Source: Oceaniovalibus guishaninsula JLT2003
GTDB lineage: Bacteria > Pseudomonadota > Alphaproteobacteria > Rhodobacterales > Rhodobacteraceae
Direction of reading: 5' to 3'
DNA length: 64,000 bases
NCBI RefSeq assembly: GCF_000299575.1
Contig: NZ_AMGO01000052.1
Location: forward strand, 172,771-236,770
A program made the position numbers and the translations under genes. Positions 35,073 through 45,288 of this stretch are shown here, piece by piece (position 1 is the first letter of the stretch; each line of letters begins with the position of its first letter). The notes below the pieces were generated by a model that worked only from the letters and a program-made list of their open reading frames with translations, did not search any database and was not told where the DNA came from.

Positions 35073-35519
35073 ATGTCGATTCCCCCCGCCTTGTCCCTTG
35101 CCCTGATCGTCGCGGCCGGGACCGCGCTGGCCACGCAGGCGCCGATCAACGTGGCGCTTGCGCGCCTCTCGGCCAGCGGCCTGGTCGCGGCGGCCATCTC
35201 GTTCGGGGTGGGCTTCGCGGCGCTGACGGCTCTGGCGGTGGCGCTGGGGCATGGCGGCGGGTTCGTGCGCGCCGCAACGGCGTCGCCGGTTCTGCTGACC
35301 GGCGGCCTGCTGGGCGCGTTCTATGTCTGGGCGATGATTACCGGACTGCCCGCGCTGGGGGTGCTGACGGCGGTGTCGGCGCTTATTCTGGGCCAGCTCG
35401 GCATGGCGCTTTTCATCGACGCGGTGGGGCCCTTCGGCCTGCCGGTGCGCGAAGTATCGCCGACCCGGATCGCGGCGGCGCTGATGGTGGCGGGCGGGCT
35501 GATGCTGTCGCGTTTCTAG
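35073..35519 (+). CDS. DMT-family small transporter (DUF606/YdcZ-like)
   Basis: 148 residues with about five membrane helices and almost no soluble part. The pattern ATQAPINVALARLSASGLVAAAISFGVGFAAL followed by LLGAFYVWAMITGLPALGVLTAVSALILGQLGMALFIDAVGPFG matches the YdcZ half-size branch of the drug/metabolite transporter superfamily, whose members are thought to act as pairs. Substrate unknown. It stands alone, divergent from fabD; the 146 bp after it leads to rpsF. Confidence 0.85.
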   Translation: MSIPPALSLALIVAAGTALATQAPINVALARLSASGLVAAAISFGVGFAALTALAVALGHGGGFVRAATASPVLLTGGLLGAFYVWAMITGLPALGVLTAVSALILGQLGMALFIDAVGPFGLPVREVSPTRIAAALMVAGGLMLSRF

Positions 35520-35665
35520 GGCGCGCCTTGCACGCGATGCGCTTTCGCGCTAAGGCCCGCGGGCTTTCCGCAACTCACCTGAACGGCGCAGCCTCTCGTG
35601 ACCCGGCCGCGGAAGGCGTCGATGCCCGGTCTATGAAATGCGCCCCTGACTGAACTGGAATATCC

Positions 35666-36022
35666 ATGCCGCTTTACGAGCATGTCTTCATCTCCCGGCA
35701 GGACCTGTCGAACACCCAGGCCGAGGGCCTGATCGAGCATTTCGGAACGGTGCTGTCCGATAACGGCGGCAAGCTTGTCGATCAGGAATACTGGGGCGTC
35801 AAGACGATGGCCTACAAGATCAACAAGAACCGCAAAGGGCATTACGCCTATCTGCGTTCGGACGCGCCCGCCGCCGCCGTGCAGGAGATGGAGCGCCTGA
35901 TGCGCCTGCACGAGGACGTGATGCGCGTTCTGACCATCAAGGTCGACAAGCACGAGGACGGACCGTCCATCCAGATGCAGAAGCGCGACGATCGCGACGA
36001 TCGCCGTCCGCGCCGCCCGTAA
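35666..36022 (+). CDS. rpsF: Ribosomal protein bS6
   Basis: 118 residues. Small-subunit protein that pairs with bS18. [26 protein letters not shown] and [26 protein letters not shown] are the family segments; the last 15 residues are charged ([12 protein letters not shown]), as is common. First gene of rpsF-rpsR-rplI; a start at ATG 35666 is preceded by a weak GGAA. Confidence 0.98.
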   Translation: MPLYEHVFISRQDLSNTQAEGLIEHFGTVLSDNGGKLVDQEYWGVKTMAYKINKNRKGHYAYLRSDAPAAAVQEMERLMRLHEDVMRVLTIKVDKHEDGPSIQMQKRDDRDDRRPRRP

Positions 36023-36034
36023 GGAGACAGACAC

Positions 36035-36262
36035 ATGGCAGCCAAACCCTTCTTCCGCCGTCGCAAGACCGATCCCTTCGCCGGCGACAGCGCGCCCACC
36101 ATCGACTACAAGGACACGCGCCTGTTGCAGCGCTATGTCTCCGAGCGGGGCAAGATCGTGCCGTCGCGCATCACCGCCGTCGGGCAGAAGAACCAGCGCA
36201 AGCTCGCCCAGGCGATCAAGCGTGCGCGGTTCCTCGCCCTGCTGCCCTACGCCGTCAAATAA
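36035..36262 (+). CDS. rpsR: Ribosomal protein bS18
   Basis: 75 residues. [15 protein letters not shown] at the N-terminus, [27 protein letters not shown] in the core and [25 protein letters not shown] at the end. AAGGAG lies 9 bases before the ATG. 12 bp after rpsF and 11 bp before rplI, so one transcript. Confidence 0.98.
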   Translation: MAAKPFFRRRKTDPFAGDSAPTIDYKDTRLLQRYVSERGKIVPSRITAVGQKNQRKLAQAIKRARFLALLPYAVK

Positions 36263-36273
36263 GGGGAACGACG

Positions 36274-36930
36274 ATGCAAGTCATTCTGCTGGAACGCGTG
36301 GCCAAGCTGGGCCAGATGGGCGATGTCGTGTCCGTCAAGGAAGGCTACGCCCGCAACTATCTGTTGCCCCAGAAAAAGGCGCTCTGGGCCTCGAAGACCA
36401 ATATCGAGGCGTTCGAGGGCCAGAAGGCGCAGCTCGAGGCGCGCAACCTCGAATCGAAGCGCGAGGCGCAGAAACTGTCGGACAAGCTGGACGGCCAGCA
36501 ATTCGTGGTGATCCGGTCCGCATCCGACGGCGGCGCGCTTTACGGGTCGGTCTCGACCCGCGATGCGGCCGACGCGGCGACCGAGGCGGGCTTCTCGGTT
36601 GATCGCCGTCAGGTCAGCCTGACCGCCCCGATCAAGGAACTGGGGATCCACACCGTGCTGGTCACGCTGCACCCCGAGGTCGAGGCGACGATCAAGCTGA
36701 ACGTCGCCCGCAGCCCCGAGGAGGCCGAGCTTCAGGCGTCGGGCAAGTCCATCCAGGAACTCGCCGCCGAGGAAGAAGCCGCCGCCGAATTCGAGATCGA
36801 GCAGCTTTTCGACGATCTGGGCGCCGCGCAACTGGACGAGGACGAATCGGAAGTCGAGCAGCGCACCGGCAAGCCCGCCGTGCTGGAAAAGTCCGAACTG
36901 GAATCGAAGCTGGGCGATCCGCGGGACTGA
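36274..36930 (+). CDS. rplI: Ribosomal protein bL9 with acidic C-terminal extension
   Basis: 218 residues. The N-terminal RNA-binding domain (1-50: [32 protein letters not shown]), connecting helix and C-terminal domain (to about 150) are those of bL9. After that an acidic tail of about 65 residues follows ([28 protein letters not shown]), absent from E. coli bL9 (149 residues) but usual in related alphaproteobacteria. Last gene of the operon, closed by a strong terminator. Confidence 0.97.
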   Translation: MQVILLERVAKLGQMGDVVSVKEGYARNYLLPQKKALWASKTNIEAFEGQKAQLEARNLESKREAQKLSDKLDGQQFVVIRSASDGGALYGSVSTRDAADAATEAGFSVDRRQVSLTAPIKELGIHTVLVTLHPEVEATIKLNVARSPEEAELQASGKSIQELAAEEEAAAEFEIEQLFDDLGAAQLDEDESEVEQRTGKPAVLEKSELESKLGDPRD

Positions 36931-36952
36931 TCCCCGCGCCACCGACGGACGG

Positions 36953-36986
36953 AAGGCCGCATTTTCGGGTGCGGCCTTTTGCGTTT
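36953..36986 (+). terminator. Rho-independent terminator of rpsF-rpsR-rplI
   Basis: Perfect 9-bp stem AAGGCCGCA / TGCGGCCTT (36953-36961 and 36970-36978) with an 8-base loop, followed by TTGCGTTTT. It lies 22 bp after the rplI stop and between two convergent genes, and the A-run on the other side lets it work for the glycosyltransferase transcript too. Confidence 0.85.
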
Positions 36987-36987
36987 T

Positions 36988-38013
36988 CTAAAGACCGGCC
37001 GCGTTCCCCGTCGCGGCAAAGCCCGCATAGCCGTCCAGCGGCCGCGATAGCGGGCAGGTCAGCGGGATGCCGCGCCCGTCCAGCGCCGTCAGGACGGCGG
37101 CCAGACGGCGATAGGCGGCATTGCCCTTGTTATAACCGCCGCTTGCCAGGATCCCGTCCAGCTTGGCGCCCGTGCCGTGGTGGTAATAGTAATGCGCCAG
37201 CGGCAGCAGGACCGACCGGCTGGGACGATCCAGCGTCGTGACATGCGCGGTCAGATGCCGGGCCTGGGGGTGCCAGCGGACCAGCGGTTGCTTGACCAGC
37301 GTTCCCGACGGCCCCTGACTGCGCCCGACAAGCCGAAGCTGCATCCTGCGATGGAACGGCAGCGGCCGGGCGACGCCCGCCGTCACCGCCAGCCGGTGCC
37401 GGGCGCTTTCATAGCGGTGCCGGGGCACGCGCCTGCCGGACAGCGTGACGTGGCGCGTGCCGTCGAAGAAATAGGCGGGATCGGCCGCACCCCCACCAAG
37501 CACGTCCCGCGCTTGGCGGGGATAGAGGTCGATCATCGCAGCCCAAACGGCGTTGGCGCCCTGGGCATCCAGCCGGTCGGCGACATCGGCCAGATCCGTG
37601 CCCGGCGGCAGATGGATGAATTCGTCCGCATCGCATTGCGCGGCCCAGCCTTCGCCGACGAAGCGGGCCAGCAGCAACGACTTCCAAAGGTTGTTGCGCC
37701 GCATCCCCGGCCGGACCGGCCCCGCATAGGGATAATCGGCCTGCGTCACCGGATCGCCATAGCGGTGTGGCGAGACGATCAGGCTGACATCGTCCTGCGC
37801 GCCCAGATAGGCCGCCGTCCCGTCGTCTGACGCATCGTCGAGGATGAAGAAATGTCCGATACCCAGATCGCGGTAATGCGCCAGGAACGGAGGCAGCAGC
37901 GCCATCTCGTTGCGCACCAGCGTGACCATCGGCAGGCCGGGGCGCGGCAGGGGCGCGTTGCGCGCGACCGAGACTTCAGCCTCGGCCGCGCGCAGGATCG
38001 CATCGCGGGTCAC
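36988..38013 (-). CDS. Family 2-like glycosyltransferase
   Basis: 341 residues. N-terminal segment MVTLVRNEMALLPPFLAHYRDLGIGHFFILDDASDDGTAAYL is the GT-A fold of the Glyco_tranf_2_4 group; the CDADEFIHLP segment near residue 128-137 carries the DxD metal site. The C-terminal part (LPLAHYYYHHGTGAKLDGILASGGYNKG) is the family's usual ending. No membrane helix. Acceptor and sugar unknown; relatives often act on surface polysaccharides. It follows trigger factor by 15 bp and may share its transcript. Confidence 0.83.
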   Translation of the reverse strand: MTRDAILRAAEAEVSVARNAPLPRPGLPMVTLVRNEMALLPPFLAHYRDLGIGHFFILDDASDDGTAAYLGAQDDVSLIVSPHRYGDPVTQADYPYAGPVRPGMRRNNLWKSLLLARFVGEGWAAQCDADEFIHLPPGTDLADVADRLDAQGANAVWAAMIDLYPRQARDVLGGGAADPAYFFDGTRHVTLSGRRVPRHRYESARHRLAVTAGVARPLPFHRRMQLRLVGRSQGPSGTLVKQPLVRWHPQARHLTAHVTTLDRPSRSVLLPLAHYYYHHGTGAKLDGILASGGYNKGNAAYRRLAAVLTALDGRGIPLTCPLSRPLDGYAGFAATGNAAGL

Positions 38014-38028
38014 GCGGATATAGGGATG

Positions 38029-39378
38029 TCAGGCGGTCGCCGCCTCGGCCTCGTCCTCGTCCAGCGCATCGACGGCGGCCTTCAGCTCGTCCTTGGTGAC
38101 GCTGCGTTCGGTCACATCGGCCTGCGCGAAGATGTGGTCCACCACCTTGTCTTCGAAGATGGGCGCCTGAAGCTGCTGACGGACCTGTTCGTTCTTCTGC
38201 ACAAACTCGAAGAACTGGCGTTCCTGACCGGGATATTGGCGCGCCTGGTTCATCACCGCCTGCGTCATTTCCGCATCGGTCACGCGAATCTCGGCCTTGC
38301 GGCCCACTTCGGCCAGCAGAAGGCCCAGACGCACGCGCCGTTCCGCCAGCTTGCGATGCTCGTCGGTGGGGGTGATCTGGGGATGGTCGTGGCCCTGCAC
38401 GTCCGGGTGTTCCTCGTGCCAAAGCTGATGCGCGATCTGGTTCGCCTCGGCATCCACCAGACTGGGCGGCAGCTCGAAGCTGATGGTCTCGTCCAGACGG
38501 TCGAGCAGGTTGCGCTTCATCACCGCACGGGCGGCCTGGGCGTATTCGGCCGACAGCCGCTCGGCGATCTGGGCCTTCAGGGCATCCAGATCCTCGGCCC
38601 CGTATTTCTTGGCCAGCTCGTCATCCAGCGCGGCGGCCACGGGCTTCTTCACTTCCTTGACCGTGCAGGAAAACACCGCCTCCTTGCCGGCAAGGTTGGG
38701 GGCTTGGTAGTCATCGGGGAAATTGACCGTCACATCGGGCGTCTCGCCCTTCTTGGCGCCGATCAGCTGATCCTCGAAGCCGGGGATGAAGCTGCCCGAC
38801 CCCAGGACAAGCGGAAAATCCTCGGCCTTGCCACCCTCGAACGGCTCGCCGTCGATCTTGCCCTCGAAATCCAGGACGATCTGATCGCCCTTGGCGGCCT
38901 TGCCGCCCTTCTTGGTCTCGTAATTCTTGGCGTTGTCGGCCAGCGTTTGCAGCGTTTCCTGAACCGAATCGTCGTCGGCCGTCACCACCAGACGTTCCAG
39001 CGACAGGGTCGAGGCGTCGAGGTCGGGAATGTCGGGCAGCGCTTCGTAGCTGAGCGATACCTCGACGTCGTCGCCTTCCTTCCAGTCGCGGTTGGCCATC
39101 TCGACCTTGGGCTGCATGGCCGGACGGTCGCCCGTCTGCTCGAAATGCGAGGACATCGCGCCGTCCACGGCTTCCTGCATCGCCTCGCCCAGAAGGCGGG
39201 GACCGAACTGCTTTTTCAGCAGCGCCATGGGCACGCGGCCCTTGCGAAAGCCCTTCATCTCGACCGACGGGCGGGCTTCTTCCAGCTTTTCTGTCACCTT
39301 GGCGTTCAGTTCGTCCGCCGTGATGGTGACGTTGTAGCCGCGCTTGAGGCCGTCTTTCAGGGTCTCGTTGACCTGCAT
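38029..39378 (-). CDS. tig: Trigger factor
   Basis: 449 residues. Ribosome-bound chaperone with peptidyl-prolyl isomerase activity. The ribosome-docking motif is [17 protein letters not shown] (about 41-57), the FKBP-type PPIase domain lies around 150-240 ([47 protein letters not shown]) and the C-terminal substrate domain is helical with an acidic end. The start at ATG 39376-39378 ([15 protein letters not shown]) fits the family; another ATG four codons earlier directly abuts AAAGG. tRNA-Leu lies just upstream. Confidence 0.96.
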   Translation of the reverse strand: MQVNETLKDGLKRGYNVTITADELNAKVTEKLEEARPSVEMKGFRKGRVPMALLKKQFGPRLLGEAMQEAVDGAMSSHFEQTGDRPAMQPKVEMANRDWKEGDDVEVSLSYEALPDIPDLDASTLSLERLVVTADDDSVQETLQTLADNAKNYETKKGGKAAKGDQIVLDFEGKIDGEPFEGGKAEDFPLVLGSGSFIPGFEDQLIGAKKGETPDVTVNFPDDYQAPNLAGKEAVFSCTVKEVKKPVAAALDDELAKKYGAEDLDALKAQIAERLSAEYAQAARAVMKRNLLDRLDETISFELPPSLVDAEANQIAHQLWHEEHPDVQGHDHPQITPTDEHRKLAERRVRLGLLLAEVGRKAEIRVTDAEMTQAVMNQARQYPGQERQFFEFVQKNEQVRQQLQAPIFEDKVVDHIFAQADVTERSVTKDELKAAVDALDEDEAEAATA

Positions 39379-39403
39379 GGTGCCGTTCATCCTTTACGTC
39401 TCA

Positions 39404-39487
39404 TGGTGCGGGTGAAGGGATTTGAACCCCCACGCCTTGCGGCGCTTGGACCTAAACCAAGTGCGTCTACCGTTCCGCCACACCCGC
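39404..39487 (-). tRNA. tRNA-Leu (anticodon UAG)
   Basis: On the minus strand the 7-bp acceptor stem GCGGGTG (39481-39487) pairs with CACCCGC (39408-39414); discriminator A and an encoded CCA (39404-39406) follow. The anticodon arm CTTGG-TTTAGGT-CCAAG gives anticodon TAG, which reads CUA leucine codons. The T arm GGGGTTCAAATCCC is canonical and a variable arm (GCGCCGCAAGGCGT) of the class II type confirms leucine. Lies between anmK and tig. No integrase or att duplication beside it. Confidence 0.95.
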
Positions 39488-39587
39488 AAACAGCAAGACG
39501 ACCCGGCCAAGCAGGCAGGGGCCGCCCCGAAATCCGCGCCTTCCTAGCAAAGCGGCCTTCGGGATGCGAGGGCAAAAGCGCGCGCCG

Positions 39588-40676
39588 TCACGGCCCGTCG
39601 ATCCGCCCGCCGCAGACGGGCCGCGCCGCCCCCGTCGTGCCCGGACACGATGTCGGCAGACCGCGCAGAACCCGCACCGCCAGATAGGCGAAAGCCTGCG
39701 CTTCCAGCATGTCGCCGTCGAGGCCCACGGCTTCGACCGGATCGACCGGGCAGCCGATCTCGGCCGCGAGGCGCGCCATCATGGCGGGGTTGCGCCGCCC
39801 GCCGCCCGTGACCAGCAGCCGCGACGGCGGCGCAGGGCAATGCGCCATGCCAAGCGCCACCGCGCGCGCGGCGCAGGCCGTCAGCGTCGCCGCGGCATCC
39901 GCGTCCTTTAGCCCCGCCACCGCGGCGTTCAGCCAGGCAAAGGCGTCGCGGTCCAGCGATTTGGGCGGGCGTCGCGCGAACCACGGCAGCGCCGCCAGCC
40001 GCGCAAGCACCCCGTCATCGACCCGGCCGCGCAGGGCCAGCGCCCCGTCCGCATCCATCGCGCGACCCAGGCGCTGCTGCATCAGGTCGTTCAGCGGCGC
40101 GTTGGCCGGTCCGGTATCGAAGGCAAGGCACGCGCCCGGCGTTTCGGGCCTTGCGATGCGCGGATCAACCCAGGTCAGGTTGCCCACACCGCCAAGATTG
40201 ACAAACGCCAGCGGCGCATCGGCCGCGATCCAGCGCGCGCAGGCATGGTGCCAGAACGGCGCCAGCGGCGCGCCCTGCCCGCCCTGGCGCATATCCTCGC
40301 TGCGAAAGTCCCACACCGTTTTGACGCCAAGCCGCCGGGCCAGCGCCGCGCCGTCGCCGATCTGACGGGTGCGCCCCGCCTCGGGGTCATGGGCGACGGT
40401 CTGGCCGTGAAAGCCCACGATATCGGGCGCATCGAAACCCGCCAGCACGTCGGCATGGGCATCCTCGACCAGCCGCGCGGCCCTGTCGCAACCGTCCCAG
40501 CGGCCCAGAGCCGCGCGCAGGAGGGCGACCTCGTCCGGCGCATAGGCGCGATAGGCGACCGGCCCGAAGCCGTGGATCGCCTCGCCGTCCGTCACCACAA
40601 CGGCCGCATCCACACCGTCAAGCGACGTGCCCGACATCGCCCCCAGCGCCCGCAGCGGATGTGGCGGTCCCGACAT
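39588..40676 (-). CDS. anmK: Anhydro-N-acetylmuramic acid kinase
   Basis: 362 residues. Recycles peptidoglycan sugars by opening and phosphorylating 1,6-anhydroMurNAc. Family signature [16 protein letters not shown] at 12-27; also [39 protein letters not shown] and [14 protein letters not shown]. Cytoplasmic. Divergent from tyrS with 61 bp between starts; about 100 bp of sequence with no gene separate it from the tRNA. Confidence 0.95.
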   Translation of the reverse strand: MSGPPHPLRALGAMSGTSLDGVDAAVVVTDGEAIHGFGPVAYRAYAPDEVALLRAALGRWDGCDRAARLVEDAHADVLAGFDAPDIVGFHGQTVAHDPEAGRTRQIGDGAALARRLGVKTVWDFRSEDMRQGGQGAPLAPFWHHACARWIAADAPLAFVNLGGVGNLTWVDPRIARPETPGACLAFDTGPANAPLNDLMQQRLGRAMDADGALALRGRVDDGVLARLAALPWFARRPPKSLDRDAFAWLNAAVAGLKDADAAATLTACAARAVALGMAHCPAPPSRLLVTGGGRRNPAMMARLAAEIGCPVDPVEAVGLDGDMLEAQAFAYLAVRVLRGLPTSCPGTTGAARPVCGGRIDGP

Positions 40677-40737
40677 GCCTTTCCCTTCGATCCTGCCGCC
40701 GCTATAGCGGACCCATCGCAGGATGGACGCTCGACCG

Positions 40738-41991
40738 ATGACCTACCAGCCGAAATCGGATTTCATGCAGGTGATGATGGAACGCGGTTTCATCGCCGAC
40801 TGCACCGATCCCGAAGGTCTGGATTCGGCGGCGCGAAACGGGCTCACCGCCTATATCGGCTATGACGCGACGGCCAGTTCGCTGCATGTGGGGCATCTGG
40901 TCAACGTGATGATGCTGCGCTGGCTGCAACGCACGGGCGGGCGGCCGATCACGCTGATGGGCGGCGGCACGACCAAGGTGGGCGATCCCAGCTTTCGCGC
41001 CGACGAACGCCCGCTGCTGTCCAGCGCGCAGATCGAATCCAACATCGCCGGGATGAAGCGGGTCTTCGCCAAGTATCTCGATTACGACGACGGCGGCGGC
41101 GGCGCGCTGATGGTGGACAATGCCGAATGGTTGGACGGGCTGAATTACCTGTCCTTCCTGCGCGACATCGGCCGGCATTTCAGCGTCAACCGGATGCTGT
41201 CGTTCGAATCGGTCAAGTCGCGGCTGGACCGCGAACAGTCGCTGTCGTTCCTCGAATTCAACTACATGATCCTTCAGGCCTACGACTTTCTGGAACTGCA
41301 CCGCCGGTATGGGTGCGTCCTGCAAATGGGCGGATCGGACCAGTGGGGCAACATCGTCAACGGGATCGACCTGGCGCGGCGTGTGGACGACGCGCATGTC
41401 TTCGGACTGACGACGCCGCTTCTGACCACCAGCGACGGGCGCAAGATGGGCAAGTCGCAGCAGGGCGCCGTCTGGCTGAACGCCGACATGCTGAGCCCCT
41501 ATGAATTCTGGCAGTACTGGCGCAACACGACCGATGCCGACGTTGAACGGTTCGCGCGGCTTTACACCGAACTGCCGCTGGACGAATGCCGCAAGCTGGG
41601 CGCGCTGGGCGGGTCCGAGATCAACGCCGCCAAGATCGTGCTGGCCAACGAGGTGACGACGCTCTGCCACGGCCGCGACGCGGCGGTGCAGGCCGAGGCC
41701 ACCGCGCGCGAGGTGTTCGAGCATGGCGGTTCCGGCGATGCGCTGCCGACGCTGGAACTGAGCGCGGGCGACGTGGCGGACGGCATTTCGATCGTGCAGG
41801 TTCTGGTGCGCGCGGGATTGGCCAAATCCGGCAAGGAGGCGCGCCGCCTCATCGCCGAGAACGGCGCGCGGCTGGACGATGCGCCGCTGACGGATCCGGG
41901 CCTTGTCCTCGATGCGGGGGCCTTCGCCGCGCCGCTGAAGCTGAGCGCCGGGCGCAAGCGCCACGCCCTCGTCACGCTTGCGGCCCGATGA
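40738..41991 (+). CDS. tyrS: Tyrosyl-tRNA synthetase
   Basis: 417 residues. Class I synthetase. The HIGH-like motif is SSLHVGHLV, tyrosine-binding residues lie in [12 protein letters not shown] and GGSDQWGNI, and the KMSKS-like loop reads [10 protein letters not shown]. The C-terminal S4 RNA-binding domain (about 350-417) has [31 protein letters not shown] start at ATG 40738 (MTYQPKSDF), as in related proteins; an ATG five codons earlier is also open. Confidence 0.97.
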   Translation: MTYQPKSDFMQVMMERGFIADCTDPEGLDSAARNGLTAYIGYDATASSLHVGHLVNVMMLRWLQRTGGRPITLMGGGTTKVGDPSFRADERPLLSSAQIESNIAGMKRVFAKYLDYDDGGGGALMVDNAEWLDGLNYLSFLRDIGRHFSVNRMLSFESVKSRLDREQSLSFLEFNYMILQAYDFLELHRRYGCVLQMGGSDQWGNIVNGIDLARRVDDAHVFGLTTPLLTTSDGRKMGKSQQGAVWLNADMLSPYEFWQYWRNTTDADVERFARLYTELPLDECRKLGALGGSEINAAKIVLANEVTTLCHGRDAAVQAEATAREVFEHGGSGDALPTLELSAGDVADGISIVQVLVRAGLAKSGKEARRLIAENGARLDDAPLTDPGLVLDAGAFAAPLKLSAGRKRHALVTLAAR

Positions 41992-42037
41992 CGGTGCGCT
42001 TGACCTGCATGGCGCGGCTTGGGACGCCGCAGACGCG

Positions 42038-42847
42038 ATGACGACCATTCTGGACCGCATCCGCAGCTACAAGCTCGACGAGGTCGCGGCGCGCAAGGCC
42101 GAACGCCCGCAGGCGCAGATCGAGGCCGATGCCCGGTCGGCCCCTTCGGTGCGCCGCTTCGCCGACCGGCTGATCGGGGCGACGCGGCAGGGGTACGGCC
42201 TGATCGCCGAGATCAAGAAGGCCAGCCCGTCGCGCGGCATCATCCGCGAGGATTTCGATGCCGCCGCCCTTGCGCGCGCCTATGCGTCGGGCGGGGCCGC
42301 ATGCCTGTCGGTGCTGACCGACGCGCCGTCCTTCCAGGGCCACGAAAGCCACCTTCAGGCGGCGCGCGCGGCCTGCGACCTGCCGGTGTTGCGCAAGGAT
42401 TTCCTGTTCGATCCCTGGCAGGTGGCCGAAGCCCGCGCGCTTGGGGCCGATTGCATCCTGATCATCATGGCCGCCGTGGACGACGCGCTGGCGCAGGACC
42501 TGGAATCGGCGGCCCGCGATTGGCAGATGGACGTGCTGATCGAGGTTCACAACGAGGCGGAGCTGGACCGCGCGATGAAGCTGTCGTCGCCGCTGATGGG
42601 GATCAACAACCGCGATCTGCACAGCTTCGACACATCGCTGGACACGACGCGGCGGTTGTCGCGGCTGGTGGGCGCGGACCGCACCATCGTTTCCGAATCG
42701 GGCCTGTTCACGCCGGCCGATCTGGCGGACATGGCCCGCTATGGCGCGCGGGCGTTCCTGGTGGGCGAGGCGCTGATGCGGCAGCCGGACGTGGCCCAGG
42801 CGACCCGAGACCTACTGGCACGCCCGCTGACCGCGCGGGGCATGTAA
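42038..42847 (+). CDS. trpC: Indole-3-glycerol phosphate synthase
   Basis: 269 residues. Converts CdRP to indole-3-glycerol phosphate in tryptophan synthesis. Catalytic segments: [47 protein letters not shown] and [13 protein letters not shown]. Start ATG 42038; the longer open frame is not family-like. It is followed by moaC after 4 bp and is the only trp gene in the window, with trpCmoaCmoeA-lexA being an arrangement I have seen in Rhodobacterales. Confidence 0.97.
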   Translation: MTTILDRIRSYKLDEVAARKAERPQAQIEADARSAPSVRRFADRLIGATRQGYGLIAEIKKASPSRGIIREDFDAAALARAYASGGAACLSVLTDAPSFQGHESHLQAARAACDLPVLRKDFLFDPWQVAEARALGADCILIIMAAVDDALAQDLESAARDWQMDVLIEVHNEAELDRAMKLSSPLMGINNRDLHSFDTSLDTTRRLSRLVGADRTIVSESGLFTPADLADMARYGARAFLVGEALMRQPDVAQATRDLLARPLTARGM

Positions 42848-42851
42848 TGCA

Positions 42852-43325
42852 ATGCTGACGCATTTCGACGGCAAGGGTCAGGCGCATATGGTCGATGTGT
42901 CCGGCAAGCCCGTCACGGCCCGCGAGGCCGTGGCCGAGGGTCGTGTCGTCATGGCCGCGGGGACGCTGGCCCTCGTCACCGACGACCGGGCGGCCAAGGG
43001 CGATGTCGCGGGCGTCGCCCGGCTGGCCGGCATCATGGCGGCCAAGCGCACGGCCGACCTGATCCCGCTATGCCATCCGCTGCCCCTGACGCGCATCGCC
43101 ATCGACATCGACCCCGATCCCGCCTTGCCGGGTCTGCGGGTGACGGCGACGGTGCGCACCGGCGGCCAGACGGGGGTCGAGATGGAGGCGCTGACGGCCG
43201 TATCGGTCGCGTGCCTGACGATCTACGACATGCTGAAGGCCGCGCAGAAGGACATGGTCATCGACGGCATCCGGCTGCTGCGCAAGGAAGGCGGCAAGTC
43301 CGGCCTGTTCGAGGCCGCGCCGTGA
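42852..43325 (+). CDS. moaC: Cyclic pyranopterin monophosphate synthase
   Basis: 157 residues. Second step of molybdenum cofactor synthesis. [17 protein letters not shown] and [39 protein letters not shown] are the conserved catalytic segments. The ATG at 42852 has a weak ribosome site; it lies 4 bp after trpC. Its stop is inside the GTGA start of moeA. Confidence 0.97.
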   Translation: MLTHFDGKGQAHMVDVSGKPVTAREAVAEGRVVMAAGTLALVTDDRAAKGDVAGVARLAGIMAAKRTADLIPLCHPLPLTRIAIDIDPDPALPGLRVTATVRTGGQTGVEMEALTAVSVACLTIYDMLKAAQKDMVIDGIRLLRKEGGKSGLFEAAP

Positions 43326-44494
43326 TTTCCGTCACCGAGGCGCTGGAAAGGCTTTTCGCGCTGGTCGATCCGCTGGACAGCGAAACCGTGCCCCTGCGTC
43401 AGGCGCGCAACCGCGTGATGTCGCGCCCCGTCGCCGCCTTCCGCGATCAGCCGCCCTTTGCCGCGTCGGCGATGGACGGCTATGCCATTGCCGACGACGC
43501 GGCGCCGGGCGCATCCTTCCGCGTGATCGGCGAATCGGCCGCCGGCGCGCGGTTCCAAGGCCGCGTCGGTCTGGGCGAGGCAGTACGCATCTTTACCGGC
43601 GCGCCCCTGCCGACCGGCGCCGATCGGGTCGTGATCCAGGAAAACGCGGTGCGCGACGGCCAGACCGTAACGTTTACCGAACGGGCCGAGCCGGGGCGGA
43701 ACATCCGCCCCTCGGGCGGCGACTTTCACAAGGACGACACCCATTTCCCGCGACGCGCGCTGAACCCCGCAGACATCGCGCTGCTGGCCGCGATGGGCGC
43801 GGGCGCGGTTCCGGTGACGCGGAAGCCGCAGGTCGCGCTGATCGCCACCGGCGACGAACTGGTCGCGCCGGGCGAGGCCGCGGGTCCCGACCAAATTTTC
43901 GCCAGCAACACTTATGGCTTGGCCGCGATGTTCGAGGCGTCGGGCTGCATCGCCAACATGGTGCCCATCGCGCGGGACGATGCCGCGTCGATGAACGGCG
44001 CCTTCGATCTGGCACGGGGCGCGGACCTGGTCGTCACCGTCGGCGGCGCATCGGTCGGCGACCACGACCTTGTGGCGGGGATCGCCGCGCAAAGAGGCAT
44101 GGTGCCGGCCTTTCACAAGGTCGCCATGCGGCCCGGCAAACCGCTGATGGCGGGCCGCATCGACGGCGCGCCGATGATCGGTCTGCCTGGCAATCCCGTT
44201 TCGGCGATGATCTGCGGCATCCTGTTCGTGCTGCCGGTCCTGCGCGTGTTGCAGGGGCTGCCCGCCGGCCCCGCGCCCCGTTTCAATGCCCGGCTGGCGA
44301 CGGAAATCGACGCAAACGGCGACCGCGAACATTACATGCGCGCGACGAACGGGGCGGACGGCATCCAGCCCTTCGACCGGCAGGATTCGTCGCTGCTGCG
44401 GATCCTGTCGGACGCGGACGCGCTGCTGGTGCGTCCGCCGCACGATCCGCCGCGGGGGATCGGCGAGACGGTCGAGTGCATCGCCATCGCATGA
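43322..44494 (+). CDS. moeA: Molybdopterin molybdenumtransferase
   Basis: 390 residues from a GTG start that overlaps the moaC TGA (GTGA). Inserts molybdenum into adenylylated molybdopterin. Domain [21 protein letters not shown] and [18 protein letters not shown]; domain III (MPT-binding): [23 protein letters not shown] and [28 protein letters not shown]; domain IV beta-barrel at the end. Presence of moaC-moeA implies molybdoenzymes elsewhere. Confidence 0.97.
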   Translation: MISVTEALERLFALVDPLDSETVPLRQARNRVMSRPVAAFRDQPPFAASAMDGYAIADDAAPGASFRVIGESAAGARFQGRVGLGEAVRIFTGAPLPTGADRVVIQENAVRDGQTVTFTERAEPGRNIRPSGGDFHKDDTHFPRRALNPADIALLAAMGAGAVPVTRKPQVALIATGDELVAPGEAAGPDQIFASNTYGLAAMFEASGCIANMVPIARDDAASMNGAFDLARGADLVVTVGGASVGDHDLVAGIAAQRGMVPAFHKVAMRPGKPLMAGRIDGAPMIGLPGNPVSAMICGILFVLPVLRVLQGLPAGPAPRFNARLATEIDANGDREHYMRATNGADGIQPFDRQDSSLLRILSDADALLVRPPHDPPRGIGETVECIAIA

Positions 44495-44508
44495 TTGACA
44501 CGAATCGG

Positions 44509-44533
44509 GAACAGACCTAGAACCCCAGGGAAC
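44509..44533. promoter_or_regulatory. LexA (SOS) box upstream of lexA
   Basis: GAAC at 44509-44512 and 44520-44523 are separated by exactly 7 bases, the alphaproteobacterial SOS box GAAC-N7-GAAC. A third GAAC at 44530-44533 follows after 6 bases, which could extend binding. The site lies 20 to 45 bp before the lexA ATG, so autorepression is expected. Confidence 0.85.
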
Positions 44534-44553
44534 ATGGGGTGAAGGGGCCGCCG

Positions 44554-45288
44554 ATGCTGACACGCAAACAACTGGAACTGCTGGCTTTCATCAACAAGCG
44601 GCTTCAGCGCGACGGCGTGCCACCGTCCTTCGACGAGATGAAGGAACAACTGGGCCTGCGGTCGAAATCGGGTATCCATCGCCTGATCACCGCCTTGGAA
44701 GAACGCGGTTTCATCCGCCGCCTGCCCCACCGTGCCCGTGCCATCGAGATCGTGCGCCTGCCTGACGCGATGGAGGCTGGCCAGCCTTTGCCGTCCTTCG
44801 ATGCCAGCCCGGTGTCGCGCGGCGGCGGCTTCTCGCCCCGCGTGATCGACGGCGACCGGCCCGATATTCCGGCGCCCGGCGGCGCGATGACGGTGGCGGC
44901 GAACGCCATCGATGTGCCGTTGATGGGCCGGATCGCCGCCGGTGTCCCGATCGAGGCGATCAGCGAAGCCACGCATAACGTCGCCGTGCCCGGTTCCATG
45001 CTGTCGGGCCACGGCAACCATTACGCGCTGGAGGTGAAGGGCGATTCGATGATCGACGCCGGCATCAACGATGGCGATGTGGTGGTGATCCGCGAAACCT
45101 CGACCGCCGATAACGGCGACATCGTGGTGGCGCTTGTCGAGGGTCACGAGGCGACGCTGAAGCGGCTGCGCCGCAAGAATGGCATGATCGCACTGGAAGC
45201 GGCCAATCCGGCCTATGAAACGCGGGTGTTCCGCGACGATCAGGTCAAGGTGCAGGGCCGTCTGGTCGGACTGATCCGCACCTATTGA
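44554..45288 (+). CDS. lexA: LexA repressor
   Basis: 244 residues. Controls the SOS response; self-cleaves when RecA is activated. The winged-helix N-terminus (1-68) contains [54 protein letters not shown]. The cleavage bond is Ala129-Gly130 in GRIAAGVP, and the catalytic pair is Ser165 (KGDSMIDAG) and Lys203 (EATLKRL). ATG 44554 has AAGGGG upstream. A SOS box precedes it. LexA loss was reported to impair GTA production in R. capsulatus, which matters given the GTA genes in this window. Confidence 0.98.
   Translation: MLTRKQLELLAFINKRLQRDGVPPSFDEMKEQLGLRSKSGIHRLITALEERGFIRRLPHRARAIEIVRLPDAMEAGQPLPSFDASPVSRGGGFSPRVIDGDRPDIPAPGGAMTVAANAIDVPLMGRIAAGVPIEAISEATHNVAVPGSMLSGHGNHYALEVKGDSMIDAGINDGDVVVIRETSTADNGDIVVALVEGHEATLKRLRRKNGMIALEAANPAYETRVFRDDQVKVQGRLVGLIRTY

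Noticed and set aside
39404..39487. tRNA-Leu as an integration site
   Set aside because: No integrase and no duplicated tRNA 3' end nearby; flanks are core genes.
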